DNA of 64,000 nucleotides, from NCBI GenBank assembly GCA_032718475.1, contig JAUCBJ010000407.1, positions 44,884 to 108,883 on the forward strand, in the 5' to 3' direction. The stretch comes from Nemertoderma westbladi. Taxonomy: Eukaryota; Xenacoelomorpha; Nemertodermatida; Nemertodermatidae. The position numbers were made by a program, and so were the translations under genes. The notes under the pieces are model-generated. The model was not told the origin of the DNA. It ran no database searches and saw nothing but the letters and a program-made list of their open reading frames with translations. Positions 1 through 10,972 of the stretch are shown piece by piece. Every line of letters starts with the position of its first letter. Positions within the stretch are counted from its first letter, which is position 1.

Positions 1-1300
1 TGAATATCAGGCAAATATTTAAAATGTGCTCAAATATAAACGCCAGGGGCAGGGGATATTTTAATATCTCTATTAGGCTAAAACAACACAAGATTGTAGC
101 CGTTCTATCTTAATTGAAAGTCGAAAGCCTTTCTTAGTTTTTAAGAAGGAATTCTCGCGCTCTCGTCACCATAATTATCATATTAATTGAACAGTTAAGG
201 TAGTACGGTTTGACCTCACTCAGGTGACTAATGAAATGAATGCCAAAAGTTATTACAAGCTCTCTCCCAACAGAGCTTCTTTAGGTCATCATAATGAAAC
301 TGCGTATACACAGAGAAACTACAGTGCAGTTTTTCTTATATTAATTGTTAATCTGATATTGTATTATGTTATTAAAATAATCAATCTTGTCAAGCATTAA
401 TCTTGTTACACTAATTATGTTTCATGCATTATTTGATTTTTAAGAATGTTTTTTAGAAAGACTTTAGGGCGCCGTAAATTCAATTTGTACTTGCGACCTA
501 AAACCCATCCCGTAATGACCTCAGGAACCTCAATATGATAAATTAATGGGAATAGCTTCTAGGCAACAACTGGCAGGCCCACAAGTATCACTTTGTTGCC
601 AGCATGATATTGTTCCCCGAGAATGGCTCTGCATCTGTTAACTTACCACGACATGTCAATCAGGAATACCTCGGAGTTTATTTTCTCAAAGAATTCAAAG
701 TGCTGCAAACTAACTCAAAGCGACATGTCTCAAAGAATTCAAAGAATTAAAAGTGCCTAAAAACAGAAAATCACTTTGAGATTCCCAACTAAAAGTGTCT
801 ACAAGAATTCAAAGCGGCCGTTGGGAGTAATGTAATGATTTTAGACACTTTTAGAAAAACTTTGAGAAAATCTCAAAGAACAGATGCACTTTGAGACCCC
901 GACTGTATAGTACTGTATAAGTACCGGTAAATACAGCACAATCAGTATACAGTATATAGCACTGCTGATGACTATGACGACGAATGACGATGGTCAAAAT
1001 CATCCCACTTCCATGGTAATTAATAGCCAACTGAACATAATCAATATTGAGTAACGGTTTTATACACATCTTATACATTCTTACCTACTTGTTAACCTAC
1101 CAATTAATAGATACGCGTTAATTGGACACACACTGTCCCTTCATTGGTTGGTTTTCCCTTCGCCACTCCCTATTTCCTCTGGCCCTATGCTAGCTTCCCC
1201 CCTGAGATATGATGTTGGTATCTATCTCCAAGCTGGCATTATATTGCCCTGTTATTATTATATTTATATATATTATTATTATATAATAATTTAGTATTAC
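1..1300. other. Gene-free A+T-rich DNA with a small inverted repeat near 684-896
   Basis: No protein-coding region is recognisable here. At 684-896 the motif TCTCAAAG recurs in both orientations: 684-703 reads TCTCAAAGAATTCAAAGTGC and 886-896 reads GCACTTTGAGA, with further CTTTGAGA/TCTCAAAG pairs inside. This looks like a small inverted-repeat (MITE-like) element, but no target duplication was found. The rest appears unique and non-coding. Confidence 0.4.
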
Positions 1301-1622
1301 AGTGGCAAGTTTTTCTAACCAAAACAATAAACGAAAGTCAATAGAACAGGTTACAGTTTTATTTTTGTGATAAATGAAAGACTGGAACGTTTTACAAAAT
1401 TAAGGGAAAGGAACAGGTTACAGTGACAAGTTTTTATAAACAAAACAATAAACGAAAGTCAATAGAACAGGTTAAAGTTTTATTTTTGTGATAATTGAAA
1501 GACTGGAACGTTTCACAAAATTAAGGGAAAGGAACACGTTACAGTGACAAGTTTTTAAAACCAAAACAATAAACGAAAGTCAATAGAACAGGTTAGGCCT
1601 ACAGTTTTATTTTTGCGATAAC
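1301..1622 (+). repeat. 121-bp tandem repeat (about 2.6 copies) made from a MITE core
   Basis: The string AGTGRCAAGT recurs at 1301, 1422 and 1543, exactly 121 bp apart. Each unit carries CAAAACAATAAACGAAAG, GTCAATAGAACAGGTTA and TTTTATTTTTG, followed by AAGGGAAAGGAACAGGTTAC in the complete units. The same internal core occurs in dispersed MITE copies elsewhere in the window, for example near 25160, 56130 and 60690, so this is a short minisatellite derived from the core of that family. The last unit is truncated and carries a TAGGCCTA insertion. Confidence 0.8.
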
Positions 1623-1657
1623 TTTTTTGCAATATCTTTATTTTCGCTTTCATTCTT

Positions 1658-2242
1658 TAGCTACAAACGTTTGAAAAAAGTGACTCCGGCGAAATTGCAC
1701 CAGTTACACCGCAGTTATTCTTTAACCTTAAGGTGATTTGTTGGTACTAGTGGAAAGCTGGTTGTGCAAGGATTCCAAATATGTAACGCAATCTAAATTT
1801 CGTCGTAAAATAGCTGAGATATGAGCGTTTAAATCTTGCATGGTTTTGCAGATGAGAAAAGCCATTTTATTATATTTAATAAATACACCATTCTGGAACA
1901 TTTTGTTAATGCATAAGTAGCTAGTGCATTAGTAGCTACCTAATAGTATGATAAGAGGTATTGCATTGTTGCCAAACTACGTATGGGATAAACAAAATGT
2001 TCCAGAATATTTTGTATTTATTAAATAGAATAAAATGGACTCGCTCATATGCAAACCCATGCAAGTTTTAAGCGCTCATATCTCAGCTATTTTACGACAA
2101 AATTTAAATGTATTGTGTTACATTGGAATCCTTGCACAGCCAGCTTTCTAATATTACCAACAAATTACTCAAGGGTGAAGAATAACTGCGGTGTAACTGG
2201 TGCAATTTCGCCGGAAACATGTTTTTCAAATGCTTGTAGTTA
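1658..2242. mobile_element. Foldback (long inverted repeat) element
   Basis: Two imperfect arms of roughly 250 bp, about 1658-1912 and 1990-2242, are reverse complements around a spacer of about 80 bp. Matching landmarks include GGCGAAATTGCACCAGTTAC on the left and its complement on the right, and CATTCTGGAACATTTTGTT opposite AACAAAATGTTCCAGAATA. A third related arm end lies at 62645-62731, so this is a dispersed family. No transposase is present, and the short frame inside the right arm is taken as non-coding. No clear target duplication was found. Confidence 0.7.
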
Positions 2243-2940
2243 AATAAGGGCATGTACCTGAATAAAGACACTATACTATTTTATTTCTTGTACTTAAACT
2301 TATAAACAATTTAATAATCAATATAAACAAATTAATACTTAAACTTACTTAAATCTAAACTGTAAACTACACTATTACTGTAATAGTGTAGTTTATACAT
2401 TAAGTATTATTCTTGTACGTTTCGATCCCTGCTAAAACATGGAATCGAAACTTAACGTTCTAGCATGCTTCCTTCGGCTCTGTGCTCTACCACATCGATC
2501 TCCCAAGGGGGAGTCGAACGTTAAGCCAATCAGTACGCTGGATGTGGGGATATTTAAAGCCCCTGCACGCGTCAGATCGTCCTTTCTCAGTCAAAATTCC
2601 TGCTTCTTGCACAAAAAGTTTAGGAAACGTTTCGCAAATTATTTTTTTTTAATTTTAATTTGTTCACTATTTCATTATTTAATGTTTGATTATAAAGAAG
2701 TTCCTATTTCTCTCAAAATTCCTTTAACGTTTTCTATCAACTACACTTTACCGAGTTTCTACCTCTATAAACTTCCTTGATGATATCACGGAGTTGCGAG
2801 ACCCTAATGCGACGGGCCCCTTTTTAACGAAAATTTACTCGTCTGTATCGAAGGCTTACTAAACTCTCGAACCTGCTGCTTTTCTCGCCCAGTTCGCCAC
2901 AATCGTACTCGTCCATCTAACATTATGCTAATAATAACTG
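2243..2940. other. Gene-free segment with a short perfect palindrome
   Basis: There is a near-perfect hairpin at 2363-2395, with 16-bp arms starting TAAACTACACTATTAC and a 1-nt loop. Around 2440-2540 there are box-B-like strings in both orientations, but no complete tRNA can be folded by eye. A 113-codon frame at 2439-2780 has no recognisable family and is not annotated as a gene. Confidence 0.4.
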
Positions 2941-2943
2941 AGA

Positions 2944-3208
2944 CAGGGGGGAAACTTGACGCAAATCCATTCTCGGCGAATTAATTAATATTTAATCTCA
3001 ATATTAAATTGCATTTAACATTTTCAATTTTAGGGAAAGGTACAGGTTACTGTGGCACTTTATTCTAATCAAAACAATAAACGAAACTCAATAGAGAAGG
3101 TTACAATTTAATTTTTAGGAGAATCATATGTTATTTGCGTAGATTTTCTCCTGGAGAGGATGCATTTTGATTGCGACCAATTTCCCACCCCCCCCCCCCC
3201 CCCCTCCC
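2944..3208 (+). mobile_element. MITE with poly-G/poly-C terminal inverted repeats (copy 1)
   Basis: The left end reads ACAGGGGGGAAACTTGACGC. The right end is a diverged complement (TTGCGACCAATTTCCCACC) running into a long C tract at about 3188-3204. The interior carries the shared core (AAAACAATAAACGAAACTC flanked by CAGGTTAC and AAGGTTAC). A separate 14-G run follows at 3261-3274. Related copies lie near 16590, 16960, 25084 and 60625. Confidence 0.75.
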
Positions 3209-3551
3209 CCCATATGTATATGTAATAACAATATAGCATAGCTTGTCTTTGTTTAAGCAAGGGGGGGGGGGGGGCAAAAAGTATCATACTGAACATAGGA
3301 TTATTATTCAAAAGTTAAAATCTAGAGTGAAAAAACTTTTCTCCAAATAATTAATTATTATACAATTTTTACGCCAATATTATTAATAATTCCAAATTGT
3401 TCTTTAAAAGACTACCAAATGTAATGTTATGATGTTTTTTTTTATATTTATCAACCATTTAATAAGTTAAAAATAGTAAAAAAACGACAATTTTGATGTT
3501 ACAATAAATCGAACAACTGTTGGTGGTGTTACAGAAATTTACCATCGGTGT
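3209..3551. other. Short non-coding spacer downstream of the PKA regulatory gene
   Basis: This contains a 14-G run at 3261-3274 and A+T-rich DNA. It would include the 3' untranslated region of the minus-strand gene that ends at 3552. No convincing polyadenylation signal on the minus strand stood out. Confidence 0.4.
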
Positions 3552-4508
3552 TCATATTGGTGCCGGAGATGGTGTCGGTGTTGGAACAGGTTTGTAATCC
3601 TTAACCTTTCGTTCCATAATGTCTCGACACGGTCCCATAATTTTTTCGAAGAGCTCCCTATCGACTTTAACCAACTTTAGAGGCCCATCTGCAATAATGG
3701 TAGCGGCACGAGGTTGGTCAAATAACAAAGACAATTCCCCGAAGTAATCGCTTGGTCCGTACTCTTTGAGAGTCATGGGAGGAGAGGAATCTAATGTTAG
3801 AAGAGCTTTAGCGTGTCCTTCGACCACTATAAAGAATTCATGACCTGCATCACCTTGTTGAACAACCACCTCCTTATCTAAGAATGACACTTCTTTTAAT
3901 GCATCGGCTAATGTCAGCAATTCCCATGGTTCTAGATTCTTCAATATTTCAACTTTTCCGAGTAATCCCTGATAGAGATTCCTTTTTCTCATGGCAGCGC
4001 CCATGAGGAGATATCGATAAGTATCGCGATCAATCGCCCACAAATTTAAATCTGTCACGGCTATGACCGTGGCTGCTCTGGGGGTCCCGTGGATCAGGGC
4101 TAACTCCCCAAAATTCCCTCCAGATGGAATGCTCCCGACTTTGATGTCATTGACAAAGCAATGTACACATCCGCTATGGATAACGTAGAAATTATCACCC
4201 ATATCTCCTTGCTTAATGACTACATCTCCGGCGTCCTTTGTTACGGGAAACATGGCATCAAAGATTTCCGCTCTTTGTGCTTCGTCCAGATGATCAAATA
4301 AAATGTTTGAATCTATGGCTTTTTTCAGGGATACCATTACTGATGCATCTTTTGGTATTATCTTTCTCTTGTAATTGGCGATTTCTGCCTCTGTAAATAC
4401 TTGGGAACTTACGGCTCCACGTCGTAGAAGACTTGGCTTACGTTTATTTATAGAGAAGGACATTCTGTCCGAAAGGACATCTGCTGGTTTCTTTAAGCAA
4501 CCTCCCAT
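3552..4508 (-). CDS. PRKAR1-like: cAMP-dependent protein kinase type I-like regulatory subunit lacking the docking domain
   Basis: The 318-residue protein binds cAMP and should inhibit the PKA catalytic subunit. Visible parts in order are a short N-terminus, the type I pseudosubstrate inhibitor site RRGAVS at residues 29-34, cyclic nucleotide-binding domain A with phosphate-binding cassette FGELALIHGTPRAATV, and domain B with FGELSLLFDQPRAATI. Both cassettes keep the Glu and Arg that contact cAMP. The usual N-terminal dimerisation/docking domain (about 60 residues in RI) is absent. The start is the ATG at 4508, and an in-frame TAA lies five codons upstream (4521-4523), so no longer frame exists in this exon. 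The protein begins MGGCLKK, which resembles an N-myristoylation plus palmitoylation signal (Gly2, Cys4). The gene has no introns, so it may be a retrocopy. An upstream exon joined just before the ATG cannot be excluded. A TATAAATA string lies only about 10 nt upstream of the ATG. Confidence 0.9.
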   Translation of the reverse strand: MGGCLKKPADVLSDRMSFSINKRKPSLLRRGAVSSQVFTEAEIANYKRKIIPKDASVMVSLKKAIDSNILFDHLDEAQRAEIFDAMFPVTKDAGDVVIKQGDMGDNFYVIHSGCVHCFVNDIKVGSIPSGGNFGELALIHGTPRAATVIAVTDLNLWAIDRDTYRYLLMGAAMRKRNLYQGLLGKVEILKNLEPWELLTLADALKEVSFLDKEVVVQQGDAGHEFFIVVEGHAKALLTLDSSPPMTLKEYGPSDYFGELSLLFDQPRAATIIADGPLKLVKVDRELFEKIMGPCRDIMERKVKDYKPVPTPTPSPAPI

Positions 4509-4739
4509 GTCTTCTAATATTTATACAGTACGATATTTCAAACAGATTACAGCACCAATGCGTTATCTGCAAATTTTTATATTGTTTTAATATATTATTT
4601 TCAGCTCTATCGTATTTTTCAAGGCCTCAACTCAACTATATGTGTAATAATACACATTTAGTTATGCACTAAATTGTGTATTGTAATGTTATGTGTAACT
4701 TTAATATAAATCAATAAATAATAAATATTGCACAAACTA

Positions 4740-4895
4740 CGATATTTATTTGGAATACGAGGTCGGTTATTAGCCTTCATCAATGTTCTGCTATCAGGGG
4801 AGATTATATAGAAATATTTGATGGGTGTGAAATACCAATAAAATATTATTTTGCAAGGAGATTCGCTCAGTCCGTTGTTGTTTATTGTTTACATG
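4740..4895 (+). pseudogene. Fragment of a LINE reverse transcriptase
   Basis: Around 4850-4893 one frame reads LQGDSLSPLLFIVY, the QGDSLSP block typical of non-LTR reverse transcriptases. Stops occur immediately upstream (TAA near 4838) and the frame runs into SINE sequence after 4895. Only this scrap is recognisable. It appears to be a dead LINE piece into which, or beside which, the SINE landed. Confidence 0.55.
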
Positions 4896-5175
4896 GTCCC
4901 ACCTTGGTGTAATGGTTGCATTGAATTCACATCTCTCGGAGGTCGCGGGTTCAATCCCCACAGATTTCGTTTCGGCACCAATGTTTTGAAGGGACTAACC
5001 AGTGCGCATATCTGTTTTCTCATTGTATCCTTAACTGGTAGTTAAATGAGTACTGGAGTTTCCTATGGCTATGGGGAGTATAGTTCTGGGGGGACCGCAC
5101 TGGAAATAAGTCGTAAGACTTTGTGCGTAATTCCTGTCCTAACAGCGGAAGAAAATTTACTTTTACTTTACACAT
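4896..5175 (+). mobile_element. tRNA-derived SINE, near full length
   Basis: The 5' part resembles a tRNA with an RNA polymerase III A box (TTGGTGTAATGG near 4904) and B box (CGGGTTCAATCCCC near 4947). It is followed by a non-tRNA body ending in GGGACCGCACTGGAAATAAG and a T/A-rich tail (about 5155-5170). A second, 5'-truncated copy on the minus strand at 59920-60097 shares the body and the same 3' block, which shows it is a dispersed SINE family rather than a functional tRNA gene. The tRNA half has no intact acceptor stem. Confidence 0.75.
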
Positions 5176-6581
5176 CACTGACATAGTTGGTAAAATGAAA
5201 CTGGCGCAATTGCAATAATTATAATATAATAGGCCTACATTCTAATTTATGCATACACTAAGGAACCTACAGGCAGCTCTAAAAAGCGCTGGCGGATTGG
5301 GCTTCCAAGCCTTCCTTTAATTATTGATGATATAGCATCCTAGTTGAAGCTACCGGAAACACACTCAATACTATTGCTAATAGTTATTATCCCTATTGCT
5401 AACTCTTACAGTACTGTATAACTACGTGGCTATTGCCTTTCAAACAGCTTGAAATTTGCCAAAAACATTACGAATATTACCTGCAAATCAATTATAGCAT
5501 TACACTACACATCCTCATTAAAAAACGTTGGTGACTCTCGCTGGCAACTGCTATGAAACTCTTTAATATCAATATAATATATTGCCAATTGTAACTTTCA
5601 ACATGGACGAAATTTAGAGCCTTTTGAAGATTTCAAAACTTAACTCAATGATATATCGAGTGAAGACGGAAACAGAAGTACATGTACTCAATACTCAATA
5701 TAAAGAAGAGTTCGAAAAAGACAGGATATTCCGCCCGAGTTTTGGGAGAGTCCGGTTTTCACCAACAAAATCACCAAAAAAGTGGATGGATCCAGTTCAA
5801 CAATTACGTCACGTAATTAGTACAACGCCCATCTGGGTGAGACAGCTTGTTATCACGACCCATGTGACATTTGTGTCTGCAGGTTGTGTGGCTAACCTGC
5901 CCAACAACACTAGATCTCTGCCATCGTGGGTCAATCACGATTAATTCCTACTTTAAGCGTTCTTTTAACTGTCGGCCTACATTATTATTATATAAATCAT
6001 TATTGGAATTAATTTTATTTATAATAATACAGTGACTTTTATCTTTAAAAAAATATATAATCAGAAACAAATCAACAACAAAAGACTTATGAAAATTGTT
6101 TCAAAATTTCATTTTTATCACTCTTTGTACTCTAATCTAAAATAAACGAAACAACTACATGTAACTATAAAATTTTTAAATTAACAATTTTTTCAAAAAA
6201 TTTAGTACAAAAAGCAACTTTTTAAATTATCTAGCTAGTCTCATATCCAACTATAGAGTTTTTCAAATGAAATTGGGTGTATTAATTTAAGAAAACACGG
6301 CATTACTACTACACCTTGGGTACCCACTTTATGGCCACATTTTTTCATATGAGAATGACTTTTATCATAAGGTTTTTCGTTCTAGTACAATTATTTGACC
6401 TTCTGGTAGTAAGATGGGAGCTAACTAGTGATTTTGATTTTGTCTTAGCTGGTCTTATACTTTTTATTAGCTAGTGTAAAACGAAAATTTTCTAGTGAAA
6501 GTGGCATTTATCGTGAGGGTTTTTTGTTATAAAAGAAACATTTGAGCTTCTGACATTAAGATGGTAGGCCTATAGCGAGTA
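5176..6581. other. Gene-free A+T-rich interval
   Basis: I see no supported gene. A 106-codon frame at 5624-5944 starts at a TTG codon and matches no family I know. Near 6303-6330 the string TACACCTTGGGTACCCA is the reverse complement of a segment at 28326-28342, so a short dispersed repeat end may be present. Confidence 0.4.
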
Positions 6582-7126
6582 CTTTTATTGGGAACAGTTC
6601 CGTACGTCCCCCCATTTTGCGAGATTTTTTTACTATACCATAATACCATGTTTCTTGAGCGTCGCTACTTAAATATTCTAGAACATTCTAAAAAAAGCAG
6701 AGAAAATGTGTTCCATTATCAATCGCCGTCATTTGTACAGCTTGTGCATGCATTTTAATGAAAAAACTAAGGGAATTGGAAGATTTAGATGCAGAAAAGG
6801 AGAATGTAGAGATAACGAAATTTCAATAACAAAGGGAACATGGTTTGAGGGAGTGAAACTGGCGCCTGAAAAAGTACTTAATATAATATACTGTACTCAT
6901 ACTCTGTCAATGACTCTTACGACTACTGTCGCCGTGAAGCAATAGATATAAATTCAGAGAACCGTATAAAGTTATTTTTATAAAAAATCAAATATTTGTA
7001 TGTAATAAACAAATGCAATAGTACAATATAAAAAATCTATTCCATAACATTAAATGACCGACAATACACGGGCAATTCAAGTCATTTTAAAAATGGGGGG
7101 ACGTACGGAACTCTAGCCCTTTTATT
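6582..7126 (+). mobile_element. Merlin-like DNA transposon relic with 8-bp target duplication
   Basis: The element spans 6590-7118 (529 bp) and is flanked by the 8-bp direct repeat CTTTTATT at 6582-6589 and 7119-7126. Terminal inverted repeats begin GGGAACAGTTCCG on the left and GGCTAGAGTTCCG on the right strand, then share TACGTCCCCCCATTTT perfectly. Eight-base duplications and ends starting GG are typical of the Merlin (IS1016-related) superfamily. It holds a short ISXO2-like transposase fragment at 6706-6945 and must be internally deleted, since complete elements are longer. Confidence 0.75.
6706..6945 (+). pseudogene. ISXO2-like (Merlin) transposase N-terminal fragment
   Basis: This 79-codon frame includes FRCRKGECRDNEISITKG followed by TWFEGVKLAPEKVLNIIYC. 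That is the Cys-containing block and the 'S-x-R/T-K-G-T-x-F' region seen just before the catalytic domain in ISXO2-like transposases. The DDE catalytic part is missing, and the frame ends 170 bp before the right end of its element. It is a truncated transposase, not expected to be active. Confidence 0.6.
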
Positions 7127-8319
7127 AGCCACAGTAGTAAAAAAATAAAATAATAATTTAATCCTCAATTAAATGTATCTGGAATAATTTCTTAGTCATG
7201 GCTAGTAGCCTAATTTTTAATAGATAGTCGGGAACAGGGGCAATAACATTTACTACCGGTAGCTAGTTTTTTCATACAAAATATAGATATGACCGTCAAA
7301 ATAAGGTTTTTTGGCCTAATTCAGAAATTTACAATATAATATAAGTTTTTTATTTTAACAATGTTTTTAGTACGGGTTGTACAGTATATAACTAACTATC
7401 TCCGTACTACCGTTAAATTTTTTTCCAAAAAAATGTTGTAGAACAAAAATATGTGTTATAGAAAGAACATTAATATATTTATCGTAATTGATTGCAACAT
7501 GTTTTAGAATATTTTGAAAAGGGTAGCAAAAACTAGCTAGTTTAAACATATTAGGTTTTTCAAACAAAATGTTCGAGAACAAAAAGTGTATTCTAGAACA
7601 TTAATAACTGTATTTTTCTTAATTGATGGTAACATTTAAAAAATGTAGCGAAAACTATGTATCTACTGTAGTATAAAAAATCTGTGGTCTATTGGTGCCA
7701 AATTATAATACCGAAAATACAAAAATAAGCTAAAGGCCTATATGAACAGCTAAAGGTTACTTTTAAAGGTTAATCAATAACAAAAAAAACAGACTCTAAA
7801 TCTACTATTATACAGTAGTAGTCCTATATACCGTATTTACTTTTAAGCTTTTTTTTACTATAAAGTTTATAGCGGTGCCGGTATTCAATTATATTTATTT
7901 AAAACCTGATCTAGAACGAGAAATATTTGTTGCATATAAATTAATATTTTCTTAAAAGAACAGTTTAACAAGTATTTTTTAAAACAAAATTTAGAAAAAA
8001 ACAATTATCAGTAACTGTACAGTAATACAAAACATTTGGAGGTGTTTGTGCAGACGCACTGATGTCGCAATAAACACAATGTAGGCCTACAAAAAACACA
8101 AAACAGATTGCACAGGTATATTGATATGATGCTCAGCAGTTTACAGAAATTTGTTCAGCATTCAAACTAACAGCTAGTAAAATTGTATTATATTGTGTTT
8201 AGGAATTCATTGTTTCTAAAGCGACAACTAAACGCGTTTACCAAATTTCCTTACAGTTTGGCTGTATGCGCGCACATACAAATACACAAATAATCTGGAT
8301 ACATAATAATACTATTGTA
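7127..8319. other. Gene-free A+T-rich interval
   Basis: No reading frame with a recognisable family was found. Several TTCTAGAAC or TTCGAGAAC dyads occur near 7565-7605. Nothing else stands out. Confidence 0.4.
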
Positions 8320-9388
8320 GTTCCACCAAGGTGTACTAAATAACAGGTCATGCAGCGAGCTAATTGCTGAAATTAGCGGAGGCCGATCGTTTCCCTATTT
8401 ATGGCACGTTTTTCATAATATTTCCTTAGAAACTTCTATTAGGCTTCTTTGGTTAGGTGGATATGATGACTAGGATTCATAGAAATGTAATAAACAGTCT
8501 CTCTGGAATTTTTATCTTGTAGTTGCCAAGGTAACCGGGTGCAAAGTTCAAACTTTGCGTGCCTGTATTTCAAGGCGACAATGGATTCTTCCCTTGAGAT
8601 TTGGTAGGTGAGTAAAGGGAATAAAAGTCTATCAAAATATTTTACATTTGAATTTGTTTACATTCCCGTTGCCATGGAAATAAGTAGAATGAAAAATTTA
8701 AAAATTGTCTACTAATTCTATAAGAGACCATTTTTATTCGGTTTGTCTGTCTAAACAATAAGTTAAAATTGCCAACATTTTATTTTATAATTCGTCAATT
8801 GTGAATCATATTCCAAAAAGTCAATATTTGCAAATAAACTAAACTGTCCAATCAGAGAGCAAGACCTGTAATAGCATGATTTTGACGTTCCAGAATATTA
8901 AATTTCGGTTAGCAAATATTAGAAATAAAGTTCAGCCACCAGGCATGTTTGTTGAAAATTATATAAGTAGTAAATAGTAGCCCAATTTCAATCTGGCGGT
9001 CATAATGGGAAATTATCGTAATTCCCGTCACCATGGAAACGGGATTGAAAAATAAATTAAATGTAAAATAATTTGATAGACTTTTATTCCCTTTACTCAT
9101 ATACCAAATCTCAAGAACAGAATCCCTTGTCGTTTTGAATTACAGACGCTCGAAATTTGAACTTTGCACCCGGTTACCTTGGCCACCAAGATAAAAATTC
9201 CAGAAACAAATTTTATTACATTGCTATGAATCCTAGTCATCATATCCACCTAACCAAAGAAGCACAAAAGAAGTTTCTAATGAAATATTATGAAAAAGTG
9301 CCATAAATAGGGAAACGATCGGCCTCCGCTAATTTCAGCAATCCGCTCGCTGCATGACCTGTTATTTAGTACACCTTGAGTTCCACCA
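8320..9388. mobile_element. Foldback transposon, about 1.05 kb, with flanking direct repeat
   Basis: The nine-base direct repeat GTTCCACCA lies at 8320-8328 and 9380-9388. Inside it, arms of about 350 bp (8329-8680 and 9030-9379) are inverted copies. The left end reads AGGTGTACTAAATAACAGG and the right end is the complement, and both arms carry GCGGAGGCCGATCGTTTCCC. A spacer of about 350 bp has no gene. The terminal sequence resembles that of the next foldback at 9955-10929. It is non-autonomous, with a superfamily suggested only by the 8-9-bp duplication. Confidence 0.8.
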
Positions 9389-9954
9389 TCCGATCTCGAT
9401 ACCTCAGACATGAAAACATTCAAATTGTATTGATTACCGCAAAATTGCGGACAATAAAGACTTTAATGTGCGCATTTATTTGCGGACAATAAATAAAGTA
9501 ATTATCCGATTAATCTTACATAAATGCGGATATTAAATTCTAGATCGATTGATTGGATCGTTGGAAATGATAAATATATTTAGCATTAAAATGTTTAGTT
9601 GTAGGATCCTTTACTCCAGTAGCTACAGTGCAGTAGTTTAATATAATTTTTGGTTTGAATATTCCATTAACGTTCTGGAATATCATCTTCACTTCACAAA
9701 TTATATCTAGTTAGCTACTATTATTTAATTACACAATGGTGCTAAATTTACCTCAAATTTGCGATAAATTTGTTACGTTAAACTTCTAATTGATATGTGA
9801 ATAATTTAAAATTTTAATATTTTCTCATGTAATAAATAATTAATGTATGTAAAATAAATAAAAAATTTAATTTCGTTCTTAAATTGGTACTTTTTTGTTG
9901 TTGCTCAATTATTTAGGCCTAATAAAAGATATAGCGATATACTACAGAACAGTC
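9389..9954. other. Gene-free A+T-rich interval
   Basis: No gene was found. Near 9445-9530 there are repeated TTGCGGACAATAAA strings in a short tandem context. The remainder is featureless A+T-rich DNA. Confidence 0.35.
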
Positions 9955-10929
9955 AAGGCGTACTATATACAAGGCCATGCCATCGAGTTAACAGGGGGCG
10001 GTGACTGGGGGCAATATTTTTATATTTTATATATATTATATTTTATACAACAATTTTATATTTTGATATGGGAGGAGTTCTATAAAGTTTCATTTGCTGC
10101 AATTTGACCAATGGACGTAATTGAAGTCTCTTCGTTAAGTAAGATACAAAATTTTATAGATTGATGTAGTGTAGATATAGTGTTTTAGATAGGTTTAGCT
10201 AGTAATTTCGACATTGGTTCCGACATCCTACTTCCCTCTATAAATATTTTGTAGTAGCTAGTTCTTTTTACTATTTGTATAGAAAATGTTCCAGAACATG
10301 TTAGCTATTCATTTTTTAAAAAAATTTTGTTCTAGAACAAATATTTTTTGTTCTAGAACATTTATTAGAAAAAATCTGGATTCTATTTAAAACACATGGA
10401 ATCGTTCAAAAACGTGTTTGAAATCAATAAAAAAAATTGTGAAAAAAAATATTGTGAAATTTTTTTTTTTTTAATTGTGAATTTTTTTTATTGATTTTAA
10501 ACACGTTTTAGAACGTTTCCATGCGTTTTAAATAGAATCCAGATTTTTTTTAAATGTTCTAGAACAAAAAATATTTGTTCTAGAACATAATTATTTTTAA
10601 AAATGAATAGCTAACATGTTCTGGAACATTTTCTATACAAATAGTAAAAAGAACTAGCTACTACAAAATATTTACAGAGGTAAGTAGGATGTCGGAACCT
10701 CGGAACCAGTGTCAAAATTACTAGATAAACATATTTAAAACAGCTACCATAAAATGTTTTATCTTACTTAACGAGGATGCTTCAATTACGTCCATTGACC
10801 AAATTGCAGCAAATGAAAATTTATAGAACTCTCCCCATATCAAAATATAAAATTGTTGTAAAATAAATCTTGCCCCCAGTCACCGCCCCCAGTTAACTCG
10901 ATGGCATGGCCTTGTATATAGTACGCCTT
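9955..10929. mobile_element. Long near-perfect palindrome (foldback element), 975 bp
   Basis: Two arms of roughly 480 bp meet near 10445-10470. The left end AAGGCGTACTATATACAAGG is mirrored at the right end (10910-10929). Each arm contains CTAACATGTTCTGGAACATT-type sequence and TTCTAGAACA dyads. The terminal motif is close to that of the 8329-9379 foldback, so the two are probably related. The flanks carry ACAGAACAG on the left and ACAGTACAG on the right, close to but not exactly at the ends, so the target duplication is uncertain. No coding capacity is apparent. Confidence 0.8.
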
Positions 10930-10972
10930 TGACCACAGTACAGTTATCAGCAGCAACGTATCATGGCCTTTA

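Noticed and set aside
2430-2560. tRNA-like sequence with box-B-like strings on both strands
   Set aside because: No cloverleaf can be assembled by eye, so it was left unannotated.
4896-4980. Functional tRNA gene
   Set aside because: A and B boxes are present but the acceptor stem does not pair, and the sequence continues into a SINE body found elsewhere.
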